A DNA stretch of 64,000 nt from Spirodela intermedia (lineage: Eukaryota; Streptophyta; Magnoliopsida; Alismatales; Araceae): NCBI GenBank assembly GCA_902729315.2, contig LR746270.1, positions 7,201,221 through 7,265,220 of the forward strand, given 5' to 3'. The notes beneath the pieces were generated by a model that saw nothing but the letters and a program-made list of their open reading frames with translations, did not search any database and was not told where the DNA came from. Below, in pieces: positions 49,418-62,850 of the stretch. The translations under genes and the position numbers were made by a program. Positions within the stretch are counted from its first letter, which is position 1; every line of letters begins with the position of its first letter.

Positions 49418-51104
49418 TCCGCATGCCTTCCGTGCATTGGTAAATCTCTTCTACTTCCCTCCTTTATGGAATTCCCATCATTTAAGAGCCTTCTGCGGCT
49501 TGTTCGCTGTTCGTGTTGTTCTTCCTCTTAATTCTTCATCTCACTCGTTATCAGCCGTGTGTGATGTATGTGATAATAATTGGAGATCTGTTACCTTTGA
49601 GAGAATAGAATGGAATTTCCTTTCATCCACCATAGTCTCTACTCCACAGCCAAACGATTCCAACCTATTTCCAAGCACAAAATATAATCCTCCCATGTGA
49701 ATCCTTGTTTTTCATTGTTTGGAAATTCCTGGACATGCACTCAATAATTCTCCAATTTTACAATGCTCTTCATGGTGTATCCCAAAAACAAATATTCCAA
49801 GCCTGAACTTGTAATGTATGCTTGAAAACGTGCCTATCGCAATGGCAAATCAGCTATGTGACAGTAATGACAAAGCTATCTTGTATGGTTCCAACAAATC
49901 TCTATGAAATGTCACTCAAAACCTCGAATTCCTCCCCAGGTTCTTGTAAATTTGTGATCTGAATCAGTTCTTAATCTCGCAGATCTCTAAAGAGTGAGGC
50001 TTGATCAGAAAAGTTTTATGGGCAATCTGGTGCTCAATCTGTGGTTTTGTTTGCATAAGAGGCCTGAGAAAGTTAAGAAAATCAAAACCTTGATCACACA
50101 AACGACCTTAGAACGCAAGCTATAGAAAAAAAAGAAAATTCCAGTGGTTTCATCATTGCAGTGTATACACTGAATATATCGGCCATTGCAGTTTCATCAT
50201 TCAAGATTAGTTCTAAGAAAAATGCGCCACATGGGTGGTCTTGGTGCTGCATTTAAACTTTTGGTTACATTCTCTAGTCTGTGTTTCCATTGATTGGCAA
50301 CAGCTGTGTACCATGTTATCATCCCTAATGCTCCTGCATCCTAGAGTATATTTTCTGGAACAGATAGTCCACAGACATTTGATGTCCCTCCCAAAGGGCT
50401 CATTAATGACCTTCATTTAAAAAAAATGGGAGTTAAACCGATTTTTAGGTGCTGTTGTAGTCCTCCAACGTTCAAAAACTTGCTTAAAATATGTTAATAG
50501 GCAATTTATCCGATTAATAAAGCAAGGCAAGCCAGTCAACCCAACTATGGATTGGTTGGCCTTCCATTCATTGCAGAACAGCCAGCAAAGAACATTACCT
50601 GAGAAATTGAAAACTGTTTCGTCTTTAGGAGCACTTGTTGTAAAATATCTTACCAGTTTCTTGCTCAGCACAAGAAAGTCAAAGAGCTTCCACCTTAACA
50701 AAGTTCTCAAAATTCCAAGTTTTTTTCATTGATCTAGTCAAAATTTCCCAACATTTGCGTTATTTGGGCAACACAATGATGGGCGATGACATCATCCGAT
50801 AAACATTGTTCGTTTCTCTGTCAACATTGACCAATATGTGCACTATTTGTGCCGTACAATGAGTAAGTCTGAGCCTCTAGAACTGCAAGAGGCGTCAACC
50901 CTGCATGTTTCACTAGATACCCGGCTCTGCCAAAGGGTAGGGACCATCGTCCGGTGTCAATTCACTTCCCATGGATCACTCGTGGGAGTAGAAATCTCAA
51001 GGGCCATCCCGGAAAGATGAATGATGAAGCTGACTCACGTTTGATCTGCAAAACACAACCTGGCGAATCTCCCCAGACACTAAGTGCATCTACAGCTCAC
51101 GCCA
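49418..51104. other. convergent intergenic region
   Basis: The 1.7 kb between the stop codons of TRAPPC8 (+) and the SPOUT methyltransferase (-) should hold both 3' UTRs. Small open frames (50417-50710 on -, 50838-51020 on +) are not recognised. No terminator could be defined. Confidence 0.6.
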
Positions 51105-54100
51105 TTATTGTTGCTTCAAACTATTGACTGCCCGCTTGATTGGTTCTTGAAAGTACTGAAGAGAAATGAAGATTGCTTCCTGCCAATGAGAAAATTTTAG
51201 TCTTAGGATTCCATGGAATAGGGAGAAAACACATAAAAGGAAGGGGAAAGATATCAAGATCAAACATACCTCAGTTCGAATTGTTCTGCTTCCTTGATGT
51301 GGACATGTATTCAAATAGGAATGAAAGATCTCGGAGACATTTTTTCCCTGGTTACAAAAAAATTATATTGCTCACTACGGCAGACTAAACATATTTCTGT
51401 CAATCTAGTTCCAACTGATATAAAAAATCTACATGTGCATGCCAATACACTTAGTTGCCCAAGGATGTGTGCTGCCATAAGCTTGAGGATGAGGAAATCC
51501 CTCCGTAGGCTGCTATGCCGAGCAGCTACATCGCATGTTCATAAACTAATGCAATTGCACTTGACTAGAAGTGGGAAGGCAAAGGGCACTAGAAAAATTT
51601 TAGTTGACCTTAATTTGACAATACTGAAGATACAATCCGATAAACGCAGTTGTCAAAAATAGAATACAAACAAAATATTAATAACTATTTGAAGCCATTA
51701 GTAAACGTTGGGTTTAATGGATATCAATAAGAATAATGACGAATAAAAAAAAACGTTTGGGCAGGCTGGCACATTATTTGTTTGGTAACTATTATGAGAT
51801 ATACATTCACGTAATGACAGCAGCTGTAGGAGTATGTTTCACGGAAGTTGTCAATACGAATATGGAGCAAAATAGGCATTGTTTCTATATTTTTAAAAGT
51901 AGACAGGGAGCACAAACGGCCAGTAGATGAGAATGTGTGAAGTTCCAGAGAATGTTCATCCAAAAATGAATTGCAGAAAAAGAAATAATTTTTTTTTTTC
52001 CACCCTTGGGAAGTTTATTCTGATAGATTTTCATTTACAAAAACCAAGGTTTAGATCTACAAATTCAGATGTAAATAGGCACACCTGATTACTATGAAAA
52101 CTGTGCCATATATTCAAAAAACCCAACATCTTTCAAATGAAATTGTACCTTCATGTCACTATCCTCCTCAATGCACTCTTCTAATCCACCAAGTCCACCA
52201 AATGCAATTAATAAATGCCTGTTAGCATTCAGTATTAAGCGTCAAAATCAAGCAAAAGAAGCCAAATTCATCGATGGACATAAACAATAAAAGATGCTGC
52301 TGGACAAGGTTTATACGAAGCTGGAATATACTCGCGGGATTCAATTACAGGCAATTCGGTAAGACATCTCAGTGAGCTCAGTGAACCCACATCTAATGAC
52401 TTGCGCGTCAGGCACCACAAAATAGGCACTTTAACTTTTATACTCCAATTACCGTGATAGATAATTTACACTAGCGTAGTCTCAAGTGTCTCAGTATCAT
52501 GGTAAATATCGTGCACCTCAGTGCAAGAACAGTGAGAATTGAACCTGCAATCTAGACTTGTACCACAAAACAAATTTATCTCCATTTATGATAATTCTTT
52601 ATTGTGAGAAAACCGCATACTTAGGAGTTACTTTTTGTAGGTCCGTGTCGTATTTTGTCAGTTTCCTCAAAGTAGGTGGTTTTCTTTTTCTAATGGCCAG
52701 GGTAATTAAACATAACTAGCCATTGTACTATGATTTGAGAAAAGAAGAGACTTTTTCCTACTGTTTATCCTCATATATATATGATACATTCATGAATGAT
52801 CAGGCATCGACATTCTGATTATCACGATTCATTCATATCTACTGAACTCTATTGATTACCTTAGAATTCAAGTGAAACACATTAATTCATCTTCCTTTTT
52901 CTTTCACAGTGACCAAGTGATACTTAGAAACTTTCATGCATCGCATCACCAAGGTCACCAGAATAAAGAGGAGATGTGAGAATTCTATTTCACAGGAGGA
53001 CCAAAACTACAACAGAGTGATAAACCAGGCATCTATACAGCATTTGCCTGTGGACAACAATTTCTCTATCCAGAACCCACCTTCCAGAATATCAGGAACA
53101 AACACCTTAATATTCATCAAGAACAAAATCATAAAAACCGAAAATAACCATCATGCCAATATTTTTGTAGTGAGATAGAGGACGAGAGATTGATGTGAAA
53201 TAAAAAAGTTCTCTTGAACAGGCTTACATCTATCTAACATCTTTAGTCAAAGGTCATATACCTTCTTATTAAACAACAATCTCCAGGTCCAATTGTGCGA
53301 AAGTATGAGGCAGAATAAAACTCCAATCCTCCCAGAAAAACATGAAATTACTCTTATCTCTATCTACAAAATGTCCACGGCTGATTAGATTGTAGCGAGG
53401 TGAGACTTTCACTGTTTCTAATTCACTAGAAGATGATTTTTAGCTATTACTAACCGAACGCCAACCACCAAAGTGAGGCTGAAATTGATGATGAGCCTTT
53501 TGCGGCACCACCAAGAATGCTTTTATCCCTAAAAACTCCAAGTCTACTGTCAGGGTTATCTTCCTCGCTCGCCTACGGCTCGCCCTTCGGCCTTCTTTAT
53601 TCCTTGCTTCTCAACTTCCGGTTTCGAAACCTCCAGAACGAAAGAAAGACAAATATCCTATGATAGGATAGGTATCGATTTAGGACAGGCGTACCTGACG
53701 CCATTCCGGTAATTGGATCACTTTTAGTAGAAAAAATGCCAGAAAAAGATAGTAATGAAGCCATTTGCACAGTGATCATGAAAAAAATGCTTCACATTGA
53801 AGTTGCATGTCTTATGATATACATTGGTAAGAACCAACATGGCAGATCAATTTATCTCACCTTAACTGCAATATAAAATGGTTAATGCGGATCTTATTTC
53901 ATAAACCCATTAACAATTAATCGATCAAAATGCAAACAATCTCCAAATTATACCAAAGTTGGACATTATATTTCTATGCATTTTCTTGACGGATTGCTAC
54001 AAAGCAATCCGTCAAGAAGGTCTGGAGGATTGCTTTATAGCAAAGAGGATACCGTACAAGGCCGAAATCCCAACGCCCACATATTTTACATTGAACCATT

Positions 54101-57100
54101 CTGAATTATCCATTTTCAATCAGAATTATCTAGCAGTATCTCACGAACAAAATAATAGAGGTCTACGTCATCAATGGGTGCTCCTCCAGACATAATTTTT
54201 CCATAGGTAAGTAATTGGATTGGTTCTCAAGAAAGTTCAAAAACGTGTTATACTTCATTGAATGAAGAGCTATTCTTGTAGTAATTATTTTGCTATCATC
54301 CACTTCACATTTCTGAACCAAACTTTGAGGCCTCCAGGCTATTTCTAGATTCCTATCATACTTCAATCATACTCTGTTGACAGCCCAGTGGTTAGAAAGA
54401 AGTGGACTGACTGGGGGACCAAAGGGAGACTAGTTCAGTGAATGCCCTGTTTTCAGGAATTATTGAATCAGGAGCATCGAATGCAAACTGTGAGTAAGAA
54501 GAATTATCTTAGCAGACAAATGAAATTCAATTAGTCCCACACTTCCCACAGGAATACAAGAGTATGCAAGCACATTCATTTAATTGGAAAGCTTTACCGC
54601 AAGAAGTGGCCCTCTGAAGAAAGATGTCAATTCCAGCAGTAACAATAGCAATAGCAGGAGTAGCATTAGGAATTCCCCAAATGTAAAACACCTTTCATAC
54701 TGCCTTCCATAAGCCTTTGGCAATGGAACTCAAAATCCATAAGAGTCAACCTTTATGCATGGTACTAAACCATCAGAGCAAACCTCGTTTAGGTTTCAAT
54801 CCATTCTGGCGATAATCGTGTTTTTAACTTTCCCCCATAAATACTCTATTTACACCGGTCTTCAAATCCAACCAAATTCATATACACCTTAGTTTTCTCT
54901 TGCCCTTCGTAATACACCCTATGCATGTAATGTAGCCAGTCTAGACACATTAAGGTATCTAAAGACTTATTTTAAAGCCAAATGCACCTCATTTGGTAAG
55001 ATGTTTTTTGTATGGTCTCATGTGACTATGGAGTATTATGAGTTGAAACAAGGTGACACAGATCTGAGTCAATACTTTGGTGAGATCAATCATCTTACTC
55101 AGTATCTCCACTCATTACTTCATTTATCTATTGATCTCCAAGTGATGGAGAAACAATGATATCAGCTAACAGTGGCCAAGTGTCTTAGTTGGCTTTGTCT
55201 TGAGTATGATAGAATTCGTAGTCAAATACTAGTAGGGAATGAGCTGCCAACGCTTACTGAAGCCCATTAATGTCTCTCATGTTCTTCTAGATCATGGCAT
55301 TCTAAAGACCACACCTCTTGTAGAGAAAACAATATTAGTGTCTACTCAAGAACCCTCTCATGGGCATCCTCATGGTGGTCGCTTTGAGAAAGGAGGAAGT
55401 GGAGGTAGAGCATCTGGAAATCATCAAAAATATGAGTGCACATATTGCGACAAAAAAGGGCACACAAGGAATAAGTGCACTTCATGGCCATCCTCCTAAG
55501 ACTGCTAATGTTGTTACAGGAGGAGAAGAGGAAAGATCCCAAGTCATACATCAGATGTCACTCTTTGATATGGAGTGTGCTCACCCTCTCTATTTTTGTT
55601 CTAAAGAACTATTGAGGGTTCGAATCCCTCTCTCTCCTTTTTCTTGTTGAATGTTTCTTTATTGGACTAATATGCTGTTATAAATTGGCTCGGCTATCCT
55701 ATCTCGTCTAGCCGAGCCAGAACAAAAAAATAGATATAAATACAAAAATATCAACTAAGAGAGGTCGTGGAAGAACAGGTTCCAAATCACGATCAATTCC
55801 TTTTTCAAATCCTACTGCAGCTGCACGGGCCCAATAAGTATTAATACCCATTACTACTTCGGATACACCTGGGACATCTACAGCATGCTTCTCTCACACA
55901 TCTACATCCTCTTTGGGTGAATCACCCCATTGGGTTCTTGACTCAAGCACGAGTAACCATATTATATATCCAACAATTTCACATCCTATTTTAGTCATCC
56001 TAGTTTAGTCATCCTAGTTTTTTTACTATCATAGGTAAAGAATCTTCATATCCTAACCCCAACCTTCCTCTCAGATTTATTTTGCACATTCTCAAATTTC
56101 TTTTTAATCTTATTTTTACTAGTAAACTCACTCAATTTCTACAAGCTGTCATAACTTTCTTCCCTGATTCATGTCTCATTTATGTACTACTTGAAAAACT
56201 CAAATTGATGGTATCTAATTTGTCTAATCAAGAAAAATCATGTCAATTAGGTAAACATCATTTTAACTTTGGGTCAAGAGTTCTTTCAAGAATAGGCTCT
56301 AACTTTGATTTAGTCCATTCAAATGTATGAGGCCCAAGTCGAGTCACTTATAAACTTGGTTTTAATATTTTGTTATATTTATTGATGATCATTCTCATAT
56401 CACTTAGCACTATCTCATGAAAGACCAATCAGAGTTATTCACTATCTTTTGCTTATTTTGCATTGAAATTTGGAATCAATTTGGAAAGAATATTACAATA
56501 CTTCACTCTAATAATGTAAAAGAGTATTAGTTTATTTTTGACATAATATTTGACCACCTAGGGCATCATTCATTAATCATCATGTCCTCATACTCAAAAA
56601 AATGAAATAACTAAGAGGAAAAATCGTCATACTATTGGGACAGCCCGTACTTTACTTTTACATATAAATGTTCCACTTGAGTTATAGAGTGATGCTGTTC
56701 TTACAACCACCTACTTAAAATGTCATCATCAGTTATGAATTAACAGAATCATTATTTCATTCTTTATCCTACTAGCCCATTATATCATGTATCACCAAAT
56801 GTTTTTGGATGTACTTGTTTTGTCCATCATTTAGATACAAGTTGAGATAAACTTGATCTTAAGTCTATGAAATGTATTTTCTTAAGATACTCTCACAATC
56901 AAAAAGGATATGTGTTATTGTCCTTCATAAACACTTTATTTTTGCTGATGTTATTGATACGGTACCCCTCAAGACATGTTCGTTGTAAGTGAATAGTTTA
57001 GAAGCTTCTATAGTGAACATTAGGGAAGGAGTGGGCTGAGCAGTATAAACATCTCTTGTGAATAAGAGGGGATATCATGGTAGAAGTGACACAAGAGAAA

Positions 57101-60100
57101 GGGAGAGGGGAATTCACTCAAACTAATTTCCCTTTGTTCATTGTTTTCTCTATTTTTCTTGAATACATTATTCATTTTCCCTTTTTTGTCCAAGAGAGGA
57201 GGGAATCATCAGTTATCTTCCATATGTCATAGCATATTGATTCTCTAAATGAATTATTACCTCTACATCAAGTCAACCTTTGTGGACAGTCCTAGTGGGA
57301 TCTCAAAGAAATTAGATGATAGGTTGGGAGATAAATGTCCTCCAATCACATAGGTGTACATGTAACAAAATGCTCCCTCATCACCTCTTGAAGTGTCTAC
57401 TTCACAACCAGTCCTTCCTATGTTTGAGGGACCAGAAGCAAGCACATCTGTGATAGGTGATCTCAATCTCCCTATTGCCTTACGAAAAGGAAAGTTTTCT
57501 TGTAAACACTATCTCATTTCTAACTTTGTATCTTATCATCACTTATCTCCTACCTACTCAGCTTTTATATCTACCTTATCCACTATCTTACTCTTAAAAC
57601 TAATTTAGAAGCACTAGGTCATCCCAAATGATATGCTCTTATGATTGAAGAGATGGATACACTTAAGAAGAACCAAACTTGAGAGCTTGTCCCACATCCT
57701 CCAAGAAAATTTACTGTTAGCTACAAGTGGGTCTTCACAGTTAAAGTTGGACCTGACAGTACAATTGATTGTTTGAAAGCTCAATTATTGACAAAAGGTT
57801 TCACTCAAGTAAAGGATGAAGATTATTCAAAACTTTCTCCCTTATTACTAATATTACTTCTAACCATATTGTGTTTACCTTGACAATTCACTTCTCTTGG
57901 TCCCTTTATCAACTTGATATAAAGAATATATTTCTTCATGACACTCTACAAGAAGAGATATATATGACACAACCTCCAAGATTATGTGCACATAGAGGCT
58001 CCAATTTGATTGTTGATTGCAAAAGTTTTTTCATGGTTTGAAACAATCTCCTTGAGCATGGTTCAACAATCACTTTAATTAACAACGCTTTGAGTGAGTT
58101 TTCAAAGGGTATGGTGTTGACCACTCAGTCTTTTATCAACACTCCTCAACTAGGTGTATCTTATTAGTTGTATATGTCAATGACATAGTTATCAATAGGA
58201 GTGATTATGTTGATATATCTCACCTCAAGAACTTTTTACAGAGTCAATTTGACACTAAGGTTCTAGACAATCTCAAGTTCTTTCTTGGTATAGAGGTTGC
58301 TCTTTCTAAGTAAGGGATTGTGATAAATAAATTAAAGTATACTCTTGATCCACTTGTAGAGACAAGTATAGTAAAACCAACTACTACTCCTATGGATCTC
58401 CACTTAAATTTATCTCATGCATAATGAGAATTATTAGATGATCGAAGAAGATATCAACATCTTGTTGGAAAACTCCTCTACTTAACTATCACTCAGTCAG
58501 ATATCTCATTTGCTCCAAGTGTTGTAAGTTAGTTCATGGGCAACCTCATAAAGCACTTTGCAGTCATTACACAAATTTTACAATGTCTAAAGAGAAATCT
58601 AAGCCAATGATTATTATAAAAGAATCATACTCATCTTAACACACATGGCTTTTCTGATCTAGATTGGGCTAGAGGCAATACAAACATGAGATCTATGACT
58701 GGTTATTGTATTTTACTTGGCTACAATCTTATTTCTTAGAAGAGCATGAAACAATTAGTGGTCTCATGATCTAGTACAGAGTTCGAGTATAAGGCTATGA
58801 GCTCATTTGGATTCAGCATTTCCTCAAAGAACTCAAAACTTCTTTCTCTTGGCCCTATTAAACTTTGATGTGACAATCAAGCAGCCATTCACATTGCATC
58901 TAATCACATCTTCCATGAGTACATAAAGCACATCAAAGTTGACTGCCATTTCATTCAAGAGAAGATTCAAGCTCAACTCATCCCTAGTGTTAATGTGTCA
59001 TCTGAAAACCAACTTGCATATCTTTTCACCAAACCAGTCCATGCTCCTTGAGCGACAGCCATTTTTACCAAGCTTGGTGCATATGATATCTATGCTCCAG
59101 CTTGAGGGGGGGTGTTAAATGTAATGGGCTTCTTATGTCATGCCCTACTGGACTTTGATTTAGTGATAATGGGCCAAACTTGTGGTCCATTATGTTGCCT
59201 CTAGGGTTAGGATATAAACCCTAGACCGTCATCATTAGTAATTCAGTTGAATGATTTTTCCACCTACATGATCTAAGAGGCCTAAAGTGACCCCTAGAAC
59301 TATCCATATCCGTGGCTATAAGCTTGGTCAGAGGGTTGAAGCTTTGTGGCTTGATTAGATGATTGAACGAAATTTGAGGTAGAAAATGAAGAAACCAAAG
59401 AGTTGTGTCATTATGTATCCAGTCAAACACCACCCTTCTAAATGAGGAACATTTAAATGGATGAAGGAGAAGCTTAAGAGAGTATTTGACATGCAAGCTA
59501 TTAACCAGAACATAGAGATAAACAAGTAGGACAAAATCTATCATGAACCAGCATAAACGAACGATTCAATTGAGAAAGACAATGACGTGGATAAATAATG
59601 AGACAACTATAGACGAAATGATCCTAAAACAGGTTTTCAGACGACATAACTAAAAAACCATACAGAGGAATGGAAATACTATTACCGAAATGCAGGGATC
59701 ACAAGCTCTGATGAATCAACAATGACTCCATGCTCAGATGTCCCAACAATGTGATCATAACCCTCCTATAAATTAAACAATATTTCATAGTTATAAGGGA
59801 AACATAAGCGTCACATATAAAGAGTGAAGTCTCCCCGTTGATCTCAAAAAAGAAAAGAAAAATCTAAGACATGTACCTGGAACGGACACATCTTGAAAAC
59901 AGAACTAATGTTAGGAGCATATCGTACTTTATAACCCCAATACAATCCCATTTCTTCTAGTGGTGTGAAGGGAGAAACGATTTTCTTGGGAACATCTAGA
60001 AAATATAATTGGAGATCATAAAAATTAAAAATCTTCTGAGATACATAAACTGAATGCAAGGCATAGAAAGTGAGCTACATCATAAGACTGAAGGCGAAGC

Positions 60101-62850
60101 CAATTAAAACCAAAACGTAAAATGTAGCACTTTGCAGTGACTAAAAGTTCTTTAAATTTTGCTTGCACCAGAACTTTTTAAGAAAAGAGTTGAGAGATCT
60201 GCGCAAAAGAGGTAATCAAAAACTTCCGTGTAAATGCCGATATATTACCAACTAAGCTGTTGAGACAGATAACATTATTAAAACAACATTAGAGGACAAA
60301 TTATATCAAAAAAACATAGAAAAGTGAAAAGCAAAATCCAGTACCCAGAAGGGGTCGCATAGAGTAACAGTAGATCCTGATTGAAGGACTGCTTAGTTTG
60401 TCACTTTTCCCTTTATCTGTGCCGCCTGATGTACCATAATGATGACTGCATACTTCAATGTTCCATGGCCTAATGTTTCCAGCCAGAGCACACAGTCTGC
60501 ATGATAGAAGTATTGGTGGTTATCTGTATTGTTTATTACCGTAATTTAATTACTTATCCCCATGCAAGAAAGATGGTTTTATTCCTCTCTTTCTGGAAGC
60601 AGCACAACTGTGATGAATACCAGTAAAAAGGAACAGCATTACTGCGCCTGATATTGCATTATTCTTCCTTCGTTTTTTATCAAGGCTTTCTGAAGCTTTG
60701 GGCTGGACCGAAATCACTTAGCAAAAAATGACGACCAACATCATGTTACAACATGAGGATGTCCCATCTAATTAACTTGACATGAGTAAAGAATAATTTA
60801 GTTTAAAGGCTTTCATTTACGTTGACAATTTTGCAATGGTACAGAGGGATTCTGTCCTTCAAGAGACAGTTTCTTTCTATTTGCACGTTAACATCATTTA
60901 TTTCAAGAAAGTGTTTCACTGTTGGAATTTTTGGACAGTGAAAGCTTCTGACTAGTTTAAGATCTTGTTCTCCTTGGCCCGATTTATTTCATACATGCTA
61001 ATCTCCTGCTTGGGGTTCAAAGAACGTAGGTGTGGTTTGGCCGTCATTCAGATCAAGGACACTAACCTTCTTGTTCGCAGCCAAGTAAGAACAAAAGGGC
61101 AGAATAAGAACCAGTAGACTTTCTCAACAAAAACTTGCTGATATGAGCTAGTCTTATTTTGACCAGTCAGTCCATTGCCAAACATTCCTTGGCTAATTCA
61201 ATAGATGAGATAAGACAAGATTCAGATGGATACAAAAGTTGAGTGAAGCGTTGCGGTCCTCAAAGTGCATTTGACGGTTTATTTCATTTGAAATGGATGC
61301 GTCTAGCTCAATCATGGACCTTGACAAATTTCTAAAATTAACACACCTGGACTGAAATGGATGAATTACATTCTACTTAAAATAAGTCAACAATGGAGGT
61401 GTAAAGAATTAATTTTTCATTAAAAATCAAAGCAGAGAGTAACATATCCAAATGTGAGACACCACTACTAATGGAAAAGCTAAAACTAACGAAGTTCAGG
61501 AAAAGAAATGACTAATCATGTGTTCAACTTCGAATGTGTTTTACTTGTTTAACAACTTACTTTATTTTGAACTGAAAACATATAGGACAAAACCTCAACT
61601 CAATGCATAAATAGGCAGCTATGGACTGAATCATTAAAGACGTTGATATAAGACAGATTCACAGGAAACAGAAGACACTAAAAAAGCTCAGCCCACTAAG
61701 ACCTAACGGGTAAAACGGGGAAGAGCACAATGAAATTTTTCAGACAGTTCATAAGGCCAAAAATACGTTTTCCTTTTTGTAAGACTAATGCTTGCTTATT
61801 GTTATCTACAAAGTCTTACATAAAGCTGCTGTCATAAACTGCCTTATAAGGGATCCACAGTTGATTTTTCCCTATTTAATGAAGCACGGTTTATAAACAA
61901 TGGTTTTCTTTGATCAGAAATATTTTTTTTATCATCCTCTTTTAAGGAACCCCTTATGAATTCATGAGACCTTATTTTCAGATATTTACCCGTTTAAGTA
62001 CGACCTCAATCAATCCCAATAAATTTAAAGATTTCTTCCTAACTTCCACTATGTCAATTTCAATCTTATGGATTTAAGAGACCGTTTCGTCAATCTTTGT
62101 GAACTTAAGGATCACACGTGTCAATCCTTGTGGATAAAAAGTACCCTTCCGTCAATCCTGATGGATTTCGTCAGATTCAATGCACAATTTTCTTTCTGGC
62201 CTCCGCTATTAATACACAGTCATCTTCCACAATAGTTTTTGCAAAATACAATGCTTATCTTGCAAACTGTGATGCACACTGTTCAGACCCACGAAATTCA
62301 TCTCTTAAAAGAGATCCTACCTGATGAACGACATCATCAACAGCATCGATCACCTCACGAATAGGAGACATCTTCACAAGGGTGAGTCTTGGGGTCGGAA
62401 TCTCGCTTTATTACCAATCATTGTAATAGAGCCCAGAGAGGAAATTGTACTATTAGATTCACACGAGAGTGAAATTCAGAATCCTTGAATCCACAAGGAT
62501 TGAAAGGGGAGATCTCAAATTCACAAGGATTGAAAAGTAAGGTCCCTAGAATCACAAGAATTGAAAAATATAGAGTTCTTGAATCCACACAGATTGATAG
62601 GGATCTTTAAACCTAAAAGGATCGAAAAATAGCATCACTTAAGTCCACAAAATTAAACAAAGTTTAACTAGAAAATATTCAAAAGAGAATCAAGGCCATA
62701 AGCAGCAAACAGAAAATATTATTATCGAAAAAATAACAAACTGAATCATAGAATAATTTGAGAACACATACCTGTTCCAAGAGTACGACTTGTTCCCATG
62801 GCCACAGTTACCCGTACACCAGGTTCAAGAATTTCCTCCACCATAACATT
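51105..62850 (-). CDS. SPOUT1: SPOUT-family RNA methyltransferase (C9orf114/CENP-32 type), 3' exons only
   Basis: Six exons on the - strand in transcript order: 62850-62772, 59995-59877, 59765-59686, 52218-52149, 51347-51270, 51179-51105. GT/AG junctions and phases agree, giving the last 166 residues and stop. Conserved family blocks are [81 protein letters not shown] and LQYFQEP. These form the knotted SAM-binding C-terminal half; HLLIAFGG and [14 protein letters not shown] are signature stretches. The N-terminal half was not found up to position 64000, so the gene continues to the right. The family methylates RNA; the plant substrate is not shown by sequence. The 7.5-kb intron 52219-59685 carries a copia element with plastid DNA inside it. 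Confidence 0.9.
53500..53720. other. possible organelle-derived insert
   Basis: A GC-richer block in an AT-rich intron, with a style common in plant mitochondrial DNA (CGCTCGCCTACGGCTCGCC and short duplications). I cannot assign a mitochondrial gene, so origin is a guess from composition. Confidence 0.25.
53983..54018. repeat. perfect 16-bp inverted repeat with 4-nt loop
   Basis: TTCTTGACGGATTGCT, loop ACAA, AGCAATCCGTCAAGAA. A third partial copy (GGATTGCT) follows at about 54027. It lies in the large intron of the methyltransferase gene. Confidence 0.95.
54940..59220 (+). mobile_element. heavily decayed Ty1/copia element in the methyltransferase intron
   Basis: Broken copia domains occur in correct order on +. 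gag is about 54950-55500, with [13 protein letters not shown] and zinc knuckle [14 protein letters not shown] near 55437. The protease ([14 protein letters not shown]) is at 55923. The integrase is about 56220-56600, with CQLGKHHF and LVHSNV.GPSRV. RT starts at about 57640 (YKWVFTVKV..., [13 protein letters not shown] at 58285). RNase H is about 58640-59050, with [13 protein letters not shown] and [14 protein letters not shown] purine tract (59104-59112) abuts TGTTAAATG at 59113, the likely 3' LTR start; the 5' LTR was not found. A stretch of about 280 bp near 56960-57240 fits no domain. It is antisense to the host gene. Confidence 0.85.
55592..55832. pseudogene. nuclear plastid DNA (trnS-UGA 3' part, spacer, psbC 3' end)
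   Basis: 55598-55636 (+) matches the 3' part of plastid trnS-UGA: an AAAGAACTAT variable arm, then GAGGGTTCGAATCCCTC and acceptor end CTCTCC. The next 110 bp carry the plastid spacer hairpin GGCTCGGCTA/TAGCCGAGCC (55687-55696 and 55709-55718). On -, about 55830-55751 encodes the CP43 (psbC) C-terminus, [20 protein letters not shown], after which the frame has drifted. The gene order (psbC tail to tail with trnS-UGA) is that of chloroplast DNA. It sits between the gag and protease parts of the copia element. Non-functional. Confidence 0.88.
60345..60496 (-). other. unassigned exon-like segment in a methyltransferase intron
   Basis: On - it is bounded by an acceptor-like ...CATGCAG (upstream of 60496) and a donor-like GTAC (after 60345). 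One frame is open throughout ([18 protein letters not shown]... then [12 protein letters not shown]), but I cannot name a family. In the frame imposed by the upstream exon (62850-62772) it meets TAA after about 33 codons, and its 152 nt would shift the downstream frame. Confidence 0.35.
61985..62660. repeat. opposed arrays of a TCAATCCTTGTGGATT-type repeat
   Basis: About 61985-62180 contains several spaced copies reading TCAATCC..GTGGATT on +. About 62480-62660 contains the same motif on the other strand (TTGAATCCACAAGGATTGA). They flank about 300 bp, which on - includes a short open stretch starting [17 protein letters not shown]. The arrangement resembles a foldback-type or LTR-derived repeat, and the same motif is at 32480-32720. 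Confidence 0.6.

Noticed and set aside
54380-54450. A tRNA-like CCCAGTGGTTAGAAAG segment
   Set aside because: No cloverleaf can be drawn and there is no B-box.
55598-55636. A tRNA gene (trnS-UGA)
   Set aside because: Only the 3' part (variable arm, T-arm, acceptor 3' side) is present, inside a plastid insert, so it cannot make a tRNA.
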